DNA from: Bacillus sp. CH140a_4T
GTDB taxonomy: Bacteria; Bacillota; Bacilli; Bacillales; Bacillaceae_G
Length of the DNA stretch: 64,000 bases
NCBI RefSeq assembly: GCF_008923725.1
Contig: NZ_WBPF01000002.1
Location: 27,254 to 91,253 of the forward strand
Reading direction: 5' to 3'
This document shows, in pieces, positions 7,727 through 17,282 of the stretch (positions are counted from its first letter, which is position 1; each line of letters begins with the position of its first letter). The notes below the pieces were generated by a model. That model made no database searches. It saw nothing but the letters and a program-made list of their open reading frames with translations, and had not been told where the DNA came from. The translations under genes and the position numbers were made by a program.

Positions 7727-10700
7727 TTGTTAACATCTACAGATTCCTTAAATAATATTAATGAGCTATTGGATAATTCCACATGGGCTCATGCACTATA
7801 TTTAAATGAGAGAGAAAACATAGAAATTAATAATTCTATTAATGAAGATAGCGTAACTGAATGGCTTCAAAAGTTTAATAATAATAAGGAATTATTATTA
7901 GAACGTCTTGATCAAGAAAAAATAACATATTCTCAATTTACATCTATCCTTTCAAGTCCACAGGTAGATCACACATATAAAAAAATGGAATGGTTTTTAA
8001 CAATTAAAGAAATTTTTTTACAAACCAAGGACGAGCACAATGATGGAGAATTCGATAAACTTTTTTCAAAAGACGTTCCTTTTATTTCTTTTATAATCCC
8101 ATTTGTTAATTATGTAAAAGAGAAAATATTTAAAGAAATAGATCAAACAAATACATTACATATCTTTGAAAAAAAATGCATAGAAGAAACTATAGTTAAA
8201 TTGGTTTCTTCAACTATTTTCAAGTACTCATTAAAAACATTGATATATGAATTAAATAAAGCAAGAATTCAAAACGAATTATCTGGAGATACCCCAGAGG
8301 AGAGATATAACTACTTCGAGAAGGAGAAAATTGGTAAATCATCTCAAATTTTAGCGGTACTTTCTCAATACCCTGTATTAGCTCGCTTAATATCTGAAGC
8401 TATAAGTAATATCATAAATAATCTAATTAGATTTATAAATCAATTTACGAATGATTATAGAGAAATTGAAACTACGTTTGAGATAAGTATTACCAAAGTA
8501 ATTAATATTCAGGCGTTGGGCGATTCACATAATAAGGGTCAACATGTCCTAAAACTTGACTTTAATGATAACCAATCAATAATTTATAAACCTAGATCAT
8601 TATCGATTGATATACATTTTCAACAATTTTTAAATTGGATAAATGAAAAAAATGAAATTCACAACTTTAAAACTATAAAAGTTATCAATAAAGGAACTTA
8701 TGGCTGGCAAGAATTTGTTACATATAAGGATTGTACTACAGAAGAAGAAGTACGTCGTTTTTATGAAAGACAAGGGCAATATTTATGTGTTTTACACTTC
8801 TTAAATGCAACAGATTTTCACTATGAAAACTTAATTGCTCATGGTGAACATCCAATGTTAATCGATTTAGAATCGCTATTTCATACTACAATAAAGAACA
8901 ATCAATCCTTAAAAAGTCCAGCTAATCGTAAAGCCATAAATATCCTAAATGATTCCATTGCAAGAACTGGTCTATTGCCAATTTTTGTAGATAATGATTT
9001 GTTTGATATTGATGTTAGTGGTATTGGTGGCGGAAAGAAACAGCAAGTAGAAAGATATAAAATAGATAAAGTAAAAACTGATGAAATGAGATTGATTAAG
9101 GGTTCAATATATTTAGAAGCAGGGTTAAATTCGCCAAAAATTAATGGAGAAGTTTGCGAGGCCTTTAATTATACACAATCTATTAAAGAAGGATTCTACA
9201 AAACATATAAATTACTAGAAAATTATAAAGAGGCCCTTCTGTCAACAGATTCACCAATCCATGCATTTAGTAAAGATAGGGTAAGAATAATACTTAGAAG
9301 TACTATAGTATATAGTCATCTTCTTGACGCGAGTACTCATCCTAAGTATTTAAAATCTGGCATTGATAGAGTGAAATTGTTTGATTATATGTGGTTACTA
9401 GTTGATTATATTTACAATCGAAAAAACGCGGCTATATGTGAATGTAAGGATCTATTAGCAGGTGATGTCCCTTATTTCTATGTAGACGTTGATTCCACTA
9501 AAATATTAACCCATCAAAATTTTGAGATAAAAGATATGTTTGCAAAAGATAGTTTTAATATGGTATTAGAAAAAATAAAAAATATGGGCGAAGAAGATTG
9601 CAATCGACAATTAGACTTTATTGAAAAGTCGCTATTAACAAAATATTATTTGGATATCAATAATATGAACAAAGCTATTGAAGATTTTAATAAGAAGTCT
9701 TCTTACGAAGGTACATTGTTAAACAAAGAGGCATTCTTAACAGAAGCTATTAGAATTGCTAATGTATTAGAAAAAGAGGCAATCTGGGCAGAAGATTTTT
9801 CCGATGTAACTTGGATTGGAATAGGTATGAGTTCAGATGAGAAATTAAACTATAAAGCGATGGATATGGGGATATATGATGGTATCTTAGGTATGGCCAT
9901 TTTCTTTGCATACGTTGGAAAAGAAAGTGGGATTCCTAAATTTAAAAAAATTGCAAAAGCCTGTCTACAAACAGCTTTAAATGAGAAGAATGCTACAAAA
10001 AAAGCATACATATCTGCCTTTTCAGGATATTCTTCAGCGGTTTATGTGTTAACTCATTTCTACAAATTATGGGGTGAAAAAGAACTATTAGATGAAGCAA
10101 TCAATTTCATTAATGAAATTGAACCACATATAGATAAAGATACGACGTTCGATTTACTTAATGGAAGTGCAGGAACTTTATTAGTACTTTTAAACTTCTA
10201 TAAAGTCACTGGTTTTCAAAAGGCTTTAGATATTGCTATAAAGTGTGGCGATCATTTATTAAAAAATGCCGTGAAAGTAAATGGAGGCACAGCTTGGACT
10301 ATTTCTCCTAAGCATACCCCCTTAACAGGATTATCTCATGGAACATCTGGCATTGCATTAGCTCTTATTCGATTAACTGAAGAAACAGGCGATCAAAATT
10401 ATTTAAATGCAGCATTACAAGCTTTAAATTATGAGAATAGCACTTTTTCTTCTAAAGAAAACAATTGGCTAGATCTTCGTCAAAACATGAATAGGGATAC
10501 TCCTAAATCTGTTATACATTGGTGTAATGGAACGGTTGGAATAGGAATGGCACGATTGAAAATCTTAGAACATTATCAATCGGAGATATTTGTAAGAGAT
10601 TTGGAAAAATCTATAGAAATTACTATGGAGCGTGGTTTTTTAAATCCTAATTATAGCCTTTGCCATGGTGATTTAGGAAATTTAGATTTACTATTATTAG

Positions 10701-10918
10701 CTGCTACACGTATTGATAAGTATAAGCCATTGTCAAAATTTGTTTATGAAAAAGCAAGTAGTATGCTTCAATATGTACAGGAAGATAATCAAAATTGGAA
10801 GTGTGGAATCCCCGGTGGACAACAAACTCCTAACTTTATGGTAGGTCTTTCAGGAATAGGTTATCAGTTGCTACGTCTTTATAATAGTGAACTACCATCC
10901 GTTCTAACTCTAGAATAA
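7727..10918 (+). CDS. lanM: class II lanthipeptide synthetase LanM
   Basis: 1063 aa, normal for LanM, starting at TTG 7727 with GGGGGA six bases upstream. The N-terminal two thirds form the DUF4135 dehydratase that phosphorylates and eliminates Ser/Thr: kinase-like strand IIYKPRSLSID and catalytic-type segment TDFHYENLIAHG followed by LIDLESLFH. The C-terminal third is a LanC-like cyclase with zinc ligands Cys933 (HWCNGTVGIG) and Cys979-His980 (SLCHGDLGN). It dehydrates the core Thr/Ser of the upstream precursor and closes the thioether rings in the cytoplasm. It reads intact. Expression is probably limited by the hairpin at 7630-7679. Confidence 0.97.
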   Translation: MLTSTDSLNNINELLDNSTWAHALYLNERENIEINNSINEDSVTEWLQKFNNNKELLLERLDQEKITYSQFTSILSSPQVDHTYKKMEWFLTIKEIFLQTKDEHNDGEFDKLFSKDVPFISFIIPFVNYVKEKIFKEIDQTNTLHIFEKKCIEETIVKLVSSTIFKYSLKTLIYELNKARIQNELSGDTPEERYNYFEKEKIGKSSQILAVLSQYPVLARLISEAISNIINNLIRFINQFTNDYREIETTFEISITKVINIQALGDSHNKGQHVLKLDFNDNQSIIYKPRSLSIDIHFQQFLNWINEKNEIHNFKTIKVINKGTYGWQEFVTYKDCTTEEEVRRFYERQGQYLCVLHFLNATDFHYENLIAHGEHPMLIDLESLFHTTIKNNQSLKSPANRKAINILNDSIARTGLLPIFVDNDLFDIDVSGIGGGKKQQVERYKIDKVKTDEMRLIKGSIYLEAGLNSPKINGEVCEAFNYTQSIKEGFYKTYKLLENYKEALLSTDSPIHAFSKDRVRIILRSTIVYSHLLDASTHPKYLKSGIDRVKLFDYMWLLVDYIYNRKNAAICECKDLLAGDVPYFYVDVDSTKILTHQNFEIKDMFAKDSFNMVLEKIKNMGEEDCNRQLDFIEKSLLTKYYLDINNMNKAIEDFNKKSSYEGTLLNKEAFLTEAIRIANVLEKEAIWAEDFSDVTWIGIGMSSDEKLNYKAMDMGIYDGILGMAIFFAYVGKESGIPKFKKIAKACLQTALNEKNATKKAYISAFSGYSSAVYVLTHFYKLWGEKELLDEAINFINEIEPHIDKDTTFDLLNGSAGTLLVLLNFYKVTGFQKALDIAIKCGDHLLKNAVKVNGGTAWTISPKHTPLTGLSHGTSGIALALIRLTEETGDQNYLNAALQALNYENSTFSSKENNWLDLRQNMNRDTPKSVIHWCNGTVGIGMARLKILEHYQSEIFVRDLEKSIEITMERGFLNPNYSLCHGDLGNLDLLLLAATRIDKYKPLSKFVYEKASSMLQYVQEDNQNWKCGIPGGQQTPNFMVGLSGIGYQLLRLYNSELPSVLTLE

Positions 10919-10925
10919 GATATAA

Positions 10926-10975
10926 AAAAGTATGGTACTCAATATAAGGACAATTATATTGATTGCCATACTTTT
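10926..10975 (+). terminator. hairpin between lanM and lanT
   Basis: AAAAGTATGG (10926-10935) pairs with CCATACTTTT (10966-10975). An inner CAATATA/TATATTG pair extends the stem, and a T-rich tail follows. It lies in the 101-bp lanM-lanT gap and is probably a partial terminator. Confidence 0.7.
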
Positions 10976-11019
10976 ATTAAATTTTAACGATTTTAATTTT
11001 TAGGGGGAAAAGATTTGCA

Positions 11020-13197
11020 ATGAAATGGAATATAAGAAATAAAAAATCAAAAGTTCCAATTGTTGAACAAATGAGTCAATATGAATGTGGAATTTGTTGT
11101 TTGAATATGATTTTAAAGTATTATAATTATGAAATAAAACTTTCTGAATTAAGGCCTTATTTTGAAGAGAGTAGGAATGGTACTACTTTGTTAAAAATAA
11201 AACAGGTAGCAGAAAAGTTTAACATGCATTGTATTGGAAAAAAGGTATCAATAGATTTTCTACTAGAATATCAAGATTTGCCATTACCATTTATGGTGTT
11301 TTTCGAGAATAAACATTATGTGGTTTTAGAAAAGGTTACGGGTACACATTTCTTTATTGCTGATCCAGCTATAGGACATGTAAAGATGACTAAAAAAGAG
11401 TTTGAAGAGAAATATTCAGGTACCATTTTTATTATGATTCCTAATGAAGATTTTGTTCCCAAAAAACAAAAACAAAAATCAAGTATAAAAAAGATTATAG
11501 TTGAAAACAAAAAACCATTATTATATTTAGTACTGTTTTCACTTCTAATTCAATTAATTTCCGTAGGTGTACCAATAATTATGAAAACATCTATAGATTT
11601 AATTGTAATGCAAAAAAAATACGCTATGATTTCAACATTTATAATTTCTTTTTTAATACTTTGTATTTTTCAAGTTGGTTTCAATTTGTTTAAGGATTTC
11701 ATACTTATTAAATTACAAAATAGTTTAGATTATAAACTTACAAATAAATTTGTATCGCATCTATTAAAGTTACCATACAAATTTTTTGAGAATCGTTCCC
11801 GAGGGGACTTAATCTTACGTGCTAATAGTAATGTTAGAATAAGGGAGTTCTTATCTCAAAATCTTATTATGTCTTTAATTAATATTTGTTTAGTATTTGT
11901 ATTATTTACTTACATGTTCATAGAATCGCGTCTTTTAGCATTGGTAGTATTATTAATTGGGATTATACAAGTTCTTACCATTGTATTTACAAAAAATAAG
12001 CTGAAGTATTTAACAAAATCACAGATTACTAGCCAAACACGTTACAGCAGTTTTATGACTGAGATGTTAGGTGGAATGTCTACGATTAAATCTTTAGGTA
12101 TCGAAAATAATATATATAAAAATTGGGAGGAATTATTAAGTAAGCAGGTTGAAGCAAATAAAAATAAGTCCTATTTTCAATTGAAAGTAGATACTATTAC
12201 AAAAAGTTTATTTTTTGTTGCTCCATTAATTGTCATATGTATAGGTATTTATCAAGTTGTTAATGGACAAATAACAATTGGGACGCTTTTTGCATTTCAA
12301 TCAGTAACAATTTCTTTCTTAACACCCCTCAATTCAATTGCTATGTTATTAAATGATATTGTAACTACAGAAACATTATTAGATCGAATTGATGACGTAT
12401 TAACAGAAGAAAAAGAGCCTACTCCTGATAATGATGTATTCATTAAATTAAAAGGGGATATAAAGCTGGACGATGTATCATTTAGATATAGTAAGTTTGG
12501 AAATTACAATTTAAAAAATATTTCTTTAAATATCGCATCTGGTCAAAAAGTAGCAATAGTAGGGAAGTCTGGGTCAGGAAAAAGTACCTTAGCAGCACTA
12601 CTATCGGGGCTATATACACCTACACATGGTAATATATATTTTGATGATACTAATCATAGTACTCTTAGTAAGGAAACTTTGAGAGGGAATATAGGTGTTG
12701 TACTGCAAGAAAACTTTCTATTTAATAAAACCATTTTGGAGAATTTAACTATTCATAATAATGATATTAATATGGATGAAATTTTATTTGCTACTAATTT
12801 GGCCCAAATACATGAAGATATTCAAGTTATGCCTATGGGATATCATACAGTCATTTCTGAAGGTGGATCAAATATATCTGGTGGACAAAGACAAAGGCTT
12901 TCTTTAGCTAGAGCATTAATTTCTAAGCCATCAATATTAATCTTAGATGAAGCTACTAGTGCTTTAGATACGATAACAGAAAAGAAGCTTAATGAAGGAA
13001 TTCAAAACTTAAATTGTACAAGAGTTGTAATTGCTCATCGTATAAGTACCATCATAGATTCAGATATAATTGTTGTTATGGATCAAGGTGAAATTTTGGA
13101 TAGTGGAACCCATGAGCAGCTACTTTTACGATGTAATTATTATAAAGATTTCTATTATAGTAATTTTCATGATAGTAAACAATTACAAAAAATGTAA
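11020..13197 (+). CDS. lanT: LanT: bifunctional leader peptidase / ABC exporter
   Basis: 725 aa in three parts. Residues 1-145 are a C39 cysteine protease with Cys23 (QYECGICCLNM), His99 (NKHYVV) and Asp115 (ADPAIGH). Residues about 160-440 are the ABC membrane domain. The C-terminal ATPase has Walker A GKSGSGKST, signature SGGQRQRLSLARAL, Walker B ILILDEATSALD and an H-loop (IAHRIST). The protein cuts the LanA leader after the GA site and exports the lanthipeptide. The ATG at 11020 follows AGGGGG. All catalytic residues are present, so the locus looks functional. A terminator follows and faces the convergent immunity genes. Confidence 0.96.
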   Translation: MKWNIRNKKSKVPIVEQMSQYECGICCLNMILKYYNYEIKLSELRPYFEESRNGTTLLKIKQVAEKFNMHCIGKKVSIDFLLEYQDLPLPFMVFFENKHYVVLEKVTGTHFFIADPAIGHVKMTKKEFEEKYSGTIFIMIPNEDFVPKKQKQKSSIKKIIVENKKPLLYLVLFSLLIQLISVGVPIIMKTSIDLIVMQKKYAMISTFIISFLILCIFQVGFNLFKDFILIKLQNSLDYKLTNKFVSHLLKLPYKFFENRSRGDLILRANSNVRIREFLSQNLIMSLINICLVFVLFTYMFIESRLLALVVLLIGIIQVLTIVFTKNKLKYLTKSQITSQTRYSSFMTEMLGGMSTIKSLGIENNIYKNWEELLSKQVEANKNKSYFQLKVDTITKSLFFVAPLIVICIGIYQVVNGQITIGTLFAFQSVTISFLTPLNSIAMLLNDIVTTETLLDRIDDVLTEEKEPTPDNDVFIKLKGDIKLDDVSFRYSKFGNYNLKNISLNIASGQKVAIVGKSGSGKSTLAALLSGLYTPTHGNIYFDDTNHSTLSKETLRGNIGVVLQENFLFNKTILENLTIHNNDINMDEILFATNLAQIHEDIQVMPMGYHTVISEGGSNISGGQRQRLSLARALISKPSILILDEATSALDTITEKKLNEGIQNLNCTRVVIAHRISTIIDSDIIVVMDQGEILDSGTHEQLLLRCNYYKDFYYSNFHDSKQLQKM

Positions 13198-13230
13198 TAC
13201 TTATTCTCCTAATTCAATGTAAGCAATAAC

Positions 13231-13287
13231 ATACGGACATTTCATATTTAAATCTCTAACAGATTTTTAGATACGAAATGTCCGTAT
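13231..13287. terminator. bidirectional terminator between lanT and lanG
   Basis: ATACGGACATTTC (13231-13243) pairs perfectly with GAAATGTCCGTAT (13275-13287). It sits between two convergent transcription units. Confidence 0.7.
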
Positions 13288-13352
13288 ATTTATGACTTAC
13301 ATCTTATTGAACATTTAATGTGAAATTTTAAATTATAAAATGATAGTAGAAA

Positions 13353-14096
13353 TTATTTAATGTCCTTACGTGTCATTCTGCGTATACCTATAAATAAAAA
13401 TACTGTTGTGTAAAAAATGTTCATAATGAAAAAGAAAAATGTATTCTTGAATCCTTGAATACCATGTAGTTTTATTGGATCCATCGCTAAAGCTGAGTAA
13501 GAAAAAGGCCATATATATCCAATGCCCATTAAATAAAAAATAATCCCTAAAAATGTAAAAGCTACTCCAATACCTATTGGAACTACAAAACTCTTTAATG
13601 ATGTAGAAAGCCATAGCTGAAGAGATGCTATAGAAATAGTTCCAATCCAAGCATAAAATACCCATTTAAGTAGTACCATAGGGAATGGATGAGAAAAATC
13701 TAAAAAATTCCCTGAAATTATATAGAGTATTACTAAAAATATCTGGGTAACCAAAGAAAGTAATGAGATAACAATAAGCTTTGAAAGGTAAATATTAGTT
13801 ATAGAAATAGGCAATGATAATATTTTATTCCAATTATTACCTGAATCTTCATATCTGCAAACCAGAGAACTATAAACACCTATTAATATAGGAAATAAAA
13901 ACATACTATACAACATACCTATTTGTGTCCAAGCTTGCATCCATTCATTTTTACCAGCACCTGCAAGTACTTCTCGATTAAACTGGAAATTTAGTAGACC
14001 CAATAAGATACAAATAAAAGGTATACATAGCATAATAATCCACATCTTAGATCTTTTTAATTTTAATAATTCTGTAGAAATAGCTAGTCTAAGCAT
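13353..14096 (-). CDS. lanG: lanthipeptide immunity ABC permease (LanG-type)
   Basis: A 247-aa ABC-2-type permease with about six hydrophobic segments: an N-terminal anchor after LLKLKRSKMW, then segments near residues 55-75, 95-120, 130-155, 170-195 and 215-238. It is the last gene of the lanF-lanE-lanG operon. It should form, with LanE and the LanF ATPase, an exporter that removes the lanthipeptide from the producer membrane. Size and position after LanE fit the LanG partner, but E and G are paralogous and could be exchanged in name. Confidence 0.82.
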   Translation of the reverse strand: MLRLAISTELLKLKRSKMWIIMLCIPFICILLGLLNFQFNREVLAGAGKNEWMQAWTQIGMLYSMFLFPILIGVYSSLVCRYEDSGNNWNKILSLPISITNIYLSKLIVISLLSLVTQIFLVILYIISGNFLDFSHPFPMVLLKWVFYAWIGTISIASLQLWLSTSLKSFVVPIGIGVAFTFLGIIFYLMGIGYIWPFSYSALAMDPIKLHGIQGFKNTFFFFIMNIFYTTVFLFIGIRRMTRKDIK

Positions 14097-14111
14097 AAAA
14101 ACAATCCTTCC

Positions 14112-14852
14112 TTAGTTAGTATCTTTTTTCATAAAATGTTTTAATCCTACTAGAATTAGGATGATGCCTACTACAATACTTAAAAATAAATTGGATAATG
14201 AATTAACATTTGGTTGATACGTCATTTGGTTTCCGACTACTTTAAGCATGAGAGGACCAGTAATTGATGGATACGTCCAAATAAGAAATTTACTGATAGG
14301 TATCATTTGTCCCAAATAACCTAAAAAAGATCCAAGAATACCTACTGTTAATGAAAATGCTTGATTTTTTATTAAGACAGAAACCCAAGTTTGCAGAGCT
14401 ACAATCGCAATACTAGAAATCCAAGTTGTCGCTAGGAATTTTAGTATTAAATTTACTGGAAAAGATCCAGGGTAATCTAAGACATTACCTATTATTAACA
14501 TACTGAAAAATAAAATAATTAGAGGTATTAAAAGTAAAATCATAGTCGTAATTATTTTACATATATAAAGTGATGCTTTATTAATAGGCGTAGCCAATAG
14601 CATTTTCCATGTATTCTCTTTATGTTCTACATCAACAAGCCTAGATACAATTGTGGCAATCATAATTGGCACAAATAAACCGTTTAGTATGCCGAAGTTT
14701 GATATTAAGTTATCCCAAATATGAAATTCCTGACGGGCCTTTGCTGTTAAAGCAAAAACCCAAGCAATCTCTAATATACTCATTAAAATAATAACAAATA
14801 TAAAACGTTTTCTTTTTAACTTAAGAAATTCGCTTCTTAATAGGGATATCAT
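14112..14852 (-). CDS. lanE: lanthipeptide immunity ABC permease (LanE-type)
   Basis: A 246-aa ABC-2-type permease with six hydrophobic segments. The N-terminal LLRSEFLKLKRKRFIF motif is typical of lantibiotic immunity permeases of the MutE/NukE class. Its ATG overlaps the lanF stop by one base, and lanG starts 16 bp after it, so all three are coupled. It acts in the cytoplasmic membrane with LanF and LanG for self-protection. Confidence 0.85.
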   Translation of the reverse strand: MISLLRSEFLKLKRKRFIFVIILMSILEIAWVFALTAKARQEFHIWDNLISNFGILNGLFVPIMIATIVSRLVDVEHKENTWKMLLATPINKASLYICKIITTMILLLIPLIILFFSMLIIGNVLDYPGSFPVNLILKFLATTWISSIAIVALQTWVSVLIKNQAFSLTVGILGSFLGYLGQMIPISKFLIWTYPSITGPLMLKVVGNQMTYQPNVNSLSNLFLSIVVGIILILVGLKHFMKKDTN

Positions 14853-15766
14853 TACAGACTTCCTCCTTTAGCTGTTAACTCAAGGAAAATATCTTCTAAT
14901 GTACGTTTCTCTTCTTCAATTCTATAAACTGACATATTATTATTTATCATCAGTCGGTTTGCTTGGGCAACTTGTTCTTCAGTATATGTATTTAAAACTA
15001 GAGAGTCACCTTCTATTTTGGAGAAAATCTCATTTCTTAATAGAATTTTGTGGGCATCGCTTAAGTTATCGACTTTCATTCTAATAATTGAATTACTTTG
15101 CTGTCTTAATTTTGCTATGTCATCCTGAAAAATTAAAACCCCATTTTGAATAATTCCAACTTGAGTAGCTATATGGTCTATTTCACTTAATAAATGACTT
15201 GAAATAATGACTGTCATACCATATTTACTAGGTAATTCTTTAATAAGTTCACGTATTTCATGTATACCTGATGGGTCTAGACCATTAGTTGGTTCATCGA
15301 GAATTAAAAGTTTTGGAAATGCTAAAAGTGATGAGGCAATACCCAACCTTTGTTTCATACCTAATGAATAATTCTTTACTAATTTCTCTTTTTGATTTTT
15401 TAATCTTACTATTTCAAGGACTTCATCTATATTTTTTCGTGGAACATTAAGCATTCTGCGGATTATCTCTAAATTTTCATATCCCGTTAAATGTCCATAA
15501 TAAGAAGGGGATTCAACAAGGGAACCAATTTGCTTTAAAATGTTTAGCCTATTTGTTTTTAAATCTTGGCCAAATATTTTGATGTCACCGTTTGTTGGTT
15601 TGACTAGTCCTAATAGCATCTTTATAGTTGTTGTTTTTCCAGCTCCATTTGGTCCTAAAAAACCATAAATCTCACCCTCGTTAACTTTTAAATCTATATT
15701 ATTTACATTAAAAGTATCTCCGTGTTTTTTGGAAAGGTTATGTGTTTGCACAATATATTTAGACAT
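14852..15766 (-). CDS. lanF: lanthipeptide immunity ABC ATPase (LanF-type)
   Basis: 304 aa with Walker A GPNGAGKTT, signature YSLGMKQRLGIASSLL, Walker B LLILDEPTNGLD and H-loop ISSHLL. The length fits LanF/BcrA-type ATPases. It is the first gene of lanFEG, transcribed toward lanT. The start at 15766 has the ribosome-binding site GAGGTGG. It powers the LanEG exporter. The minus-strand upstream region holds a TATAAT box and a CTTAAG-centred dyad, so it may be controlled separately from lanA. Confidence 0.93.
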   Translation of the reverse strand: MSKYIVQTHNLSKKHGDTFNVNNIDLKVNEGEIYGFLGPNGAGKTTTIKMLLGLVKPTNGDIKIFGQDLKTNRLNILKQIGSLVESPSYYGHLTGYENLEIIRRMLNVPRKNIDEVLEIVRLKNQKEKLVKNYSLGMKQRLGIASSLLAFPKLLILDEPTNGLDPSGIHEIRELIKELPSKYGMTVIISSHLLSEIDHIATQVGIIQNGVLIFQDDIAKLRQQSNSIIRMKVDNLSDAHKILLRNEIFSKIEGDSLVLNTYTEEQVAQANRLMINNNMSVYRIEEEKRTLEDIFLELTAKGGSL

Positions 15767-15808
15767 ATAAATACCACCTCATCATTTTATATTTATTAAC
15801 TTAATATC

Positions 15809-15855
15809 ATTATACAATGATAATCTTAAGTTAAAATTCAGCTTACCTTAAGATT
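15809..15855 (-). promoter_or_regulatory. lanFEG promoter region with inverted repeat
   Basis: On the minus strand a TATAAT box (15814-15809) lies about 45 bp upstream of the lanF start. Just upstream are AATCTTAAG (15822-15830) and CTTAAGATT (15847-15855) in inverse arrangement with centres 25 bp apart. This dyad flanks the expected -35 position, which is itself weak, as for an activator-dependent promoter. Confidence 0.5.
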
Positions 15856-15885
15856 ACCTTATGTATGTAAATAAATTATCTATTT

Positions 15886-15923
15886 GGGGTACCGCCCACA
15901 TTTTAATGAAAATATACGCTAAG
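15886..15923 (+). mobile_element. Tn3-family 38-bp terminal repeat (left end, pointing right)
   Basis: A 38-bp sequence that begins GGGGTACCGCC and ends ACGCTAAG, the layout of Tn3-family ends and close to the Tn4430/TnXO1-type ends of the B. cereus group. The outer GGGG faces left, so the element extends right. It is preceded by TATTT, as is the end at 25680. The only inward-facing partner in the window is the weaker copy at 27973-28010. Confidence 0.8.
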
Positions 15924-15971
15924 CAAATTTCGACATAAAAGAAGCCGAAAATAGAAATTTATTGAATTTTA

Positions 15972-16030
15972 TAATTAAAAAAGCGTTCATTAAGTAATAA
16001 AATTACTCGAACGAACACCTTTTTTAATTA
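15972..16030. terminator. bidirectional hairpin inside the Tn3-type end region
   Basis: TAATTAAAAAAG plus GTTC pairs with GAAC plus CTTTTTTAATTA around a large AT-rich loop, with T-tracts on both strands. Confidence 0.45.
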
Positions 16031-16100
16031 TTCAGTTTGATAATAGAATTAATCAAAAATCACATCAATATCACTAATATAATTACTTTGTTTCTTTAAA

Positions 16101-16138
16101 GAATCCTGCCAACCAAATGACATGAAACTCACGCTAAG
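16101..16138 (+). mobile_element. degenerate 38-bp Tn3-type end
   Basis: 38 bp that keep CTGCCAAC at positions 6-13 and the terminal ACGCTAAG but have GAAT in place of GGGG. It lies 215 bp inside the end at 15886 with the same orientation. It could be the relic of an older insertion. The match is by eye and partial. Confidence 0.4.
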
Positions 16139-16213
16139 ACATTTTTGAGTAGAAAAAGCCTTGACTATCTTATGCTAAGAAAAATCACTTACCTAAAACA
16201 AAAAAGACTGTAT

Positions 16214-16247
16214 CCAGATGCTACATGTTACTATGTATCTGGTTTTT
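16214..16247. terminator. hairpin downstream of crcB
   Basis: CCAGATGCTACA pairs with TGTATCTGG, followed by TTTTTAT on the plus strand. On the minus strand (the crcB direction) the nearest T-run is eight bases away, so termination of crcB here is likely but weak. Confidence 0.45.
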
Positions 16248-16257
16248 ATTTATATGA

Positions 16258-16620
16258 TTATATTTTACCTACCTGTATGCCTAAAAATGCTAACAATATA
16301 CCAATGATATAAGAAGCACCTATGTATAGAAAGAAAATCCCCCATCTCTTATTTGCACCAAGTTGAATAGACTCCAATTTAAATGTAGAAAAGGTAGTGA
16401 AAGCTCCCATGAATCCTGTTCCTAATAGTAATTGCCAACTTTTATCTATTCCTTTACCAAGGATATACCCTAATAGAAAAGCTCCTGTCAAATTAATAAG
16501 AAAGGTAGCAATCGGAAAAGATGATAAATTTCTTTTCTTGAACCAATTACTGATACCAAAGCGGGAGATAGCACCAAAGAAGCCTCCAATTGCCACCAAT
16601 AAAGCATGATATTCTGTCAT
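16258..16620 (-). CDS. crcB: fluoride channel subunit CrcB/Fluc (second of pair)
   Basis: 120 aa with four hydrophobic helices. The Fluc signatures are present: GAISRFG near the N-terminus, the Asn in FLINLTGAF, and the central [12 protein letters not shown] motif. Fluc channels are dual-topology dimers that let toxic fluoride leave the cell. The ATG overlaps the stop of the upstream crcB by one base (TAATG), so the two products are made together and probably form a heterodimer, as known for paired Fluc genes in bacilli. Expression should be controlled by the fluoride riboswitch at 17082-17160. Confidence 0.93.
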   Translation of the reverse strand: MTEYHALLVAIGGFFGAISRFGISNWFKKRNLSSFPIATFLINLTGAFLLGYILGKGIDKSWQLLLGTGFMGAFTTFSTFKLESIQLGANKRWGIFFLYIGASYIIGILLAFLGIQVGKI

Positions 16621-17054
16621 TACTTTATGCCTCCTTTTGACTGTAGAACAGATTTCTTTTGAGTGCGTTTCACAAATAAAGTAATTCCAAGCTTATAGCC
16701 TATTCCAGACATCAGAAGTCCACCTAACATACTGAAACATACATATAAAATTGCAAATATCCATTCCGCATGGTTAATTAACTTAACAGTTTCCACACTA
16801 AATGTGGAAAAGGTAGTAAATGATCCTACAAAACCTGTTCCAATTCCTGTGACAATCTCTGAAGGAAAAATGTTCAAGCGGGAAATATAAGTAGTAATCC
16901 AACTTAATACAAAACATCCAATTAAATTGATTAACAATGTAGCTAAAGGGAATGAATGATGCCAAAATGTATCAATATTTAATCCTAAATAATAACGAGA
17001 AAGAGCACCTAATACCCCAGCTATACCAACAATAATATACACCATTTTCTTCAC
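16620..17054 (-). CDS. crcB: fluoride channel subunit CrcB/Fluc (first of pair)
   Basis: 144 aa, with GALSRYY near the N-terminus, Asn in [21 protein letters not shown] in the third helix and a basic C-terminal tail longer than that of its partner. It is the first gene after the fluoride riboswitch; the ATG at 17054 has GAGGTG upstream. It is likely the partner subunit of the downstream CrcB in a heterodimeric fluoride exporter in the cytoplasmic membrane. Neighbouring lgt and DUF202 genes are on the same strand but upstream of the riboswitch. Confidence 0.93.
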   Translation of the reverse strand: MKKMVYIIVGIAGVLGALSRYYLGLNIDTFWHHSFPLATLLINLIGCFVLSWITTYISRLNIFPSEIVTGIGTGFVGSFTTFSTFSVETVKLINHAEWIFAILYVCFSMLGGLLMSGIGYKLGITLFVKRTQKKSVLQSKGGIK

Positions 17055-17072
17055 CTCTTTTATAGTCTGCTC

Positions 17073-17160
17073 AAAAAAATAGACTCCTACCAGTAAATAC
17101 TTGCTTACTGGTAGGAGTCATCAGCTCTAAGGCAATTAAGGCGAACTCCATCGCCCATGC
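17073..17160 (-). promoter_or_regulatory. fluoride riboswitch (crcB motif) with its terminator
   Basis: Read on the minus strand, the leader holds the conserved aptamer parts GGGCGATGGAGTTCGCC and GCTGATGACTCCTAC, with a short helix between them. The last aptamer segment (GACTCCTAC) is also the 5' arm of a strong terminator: GACTCCTACCAGTAA pairs with its complement at 17082-17097 and runs into TATTTTTTT. Fluoride binding should hold the segment in the pseudoknot and prevent the terminator, turning on both crcB genes. The match to the crcB RNA consensus is very clear. Confidence 0.95.
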
Positions 17161-17282
17161 AGTTATATTAGCTATTGTAGCAAATAAATGTTATTCTGCC
17201 TACTGAAATAAGAGGTATACTTTGAGGTTCATACCAAAAAAATTATCACTACTATAGAGAGGCATGGTTAATAAAACCTCAA

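Noticed and set aside
16397-16609. Pl-strand open frame over crcB and other antisense frames (e.g. 22556-22741, 60869-61273)
   Set aside because: They are antisense shadows of well-supported genes.
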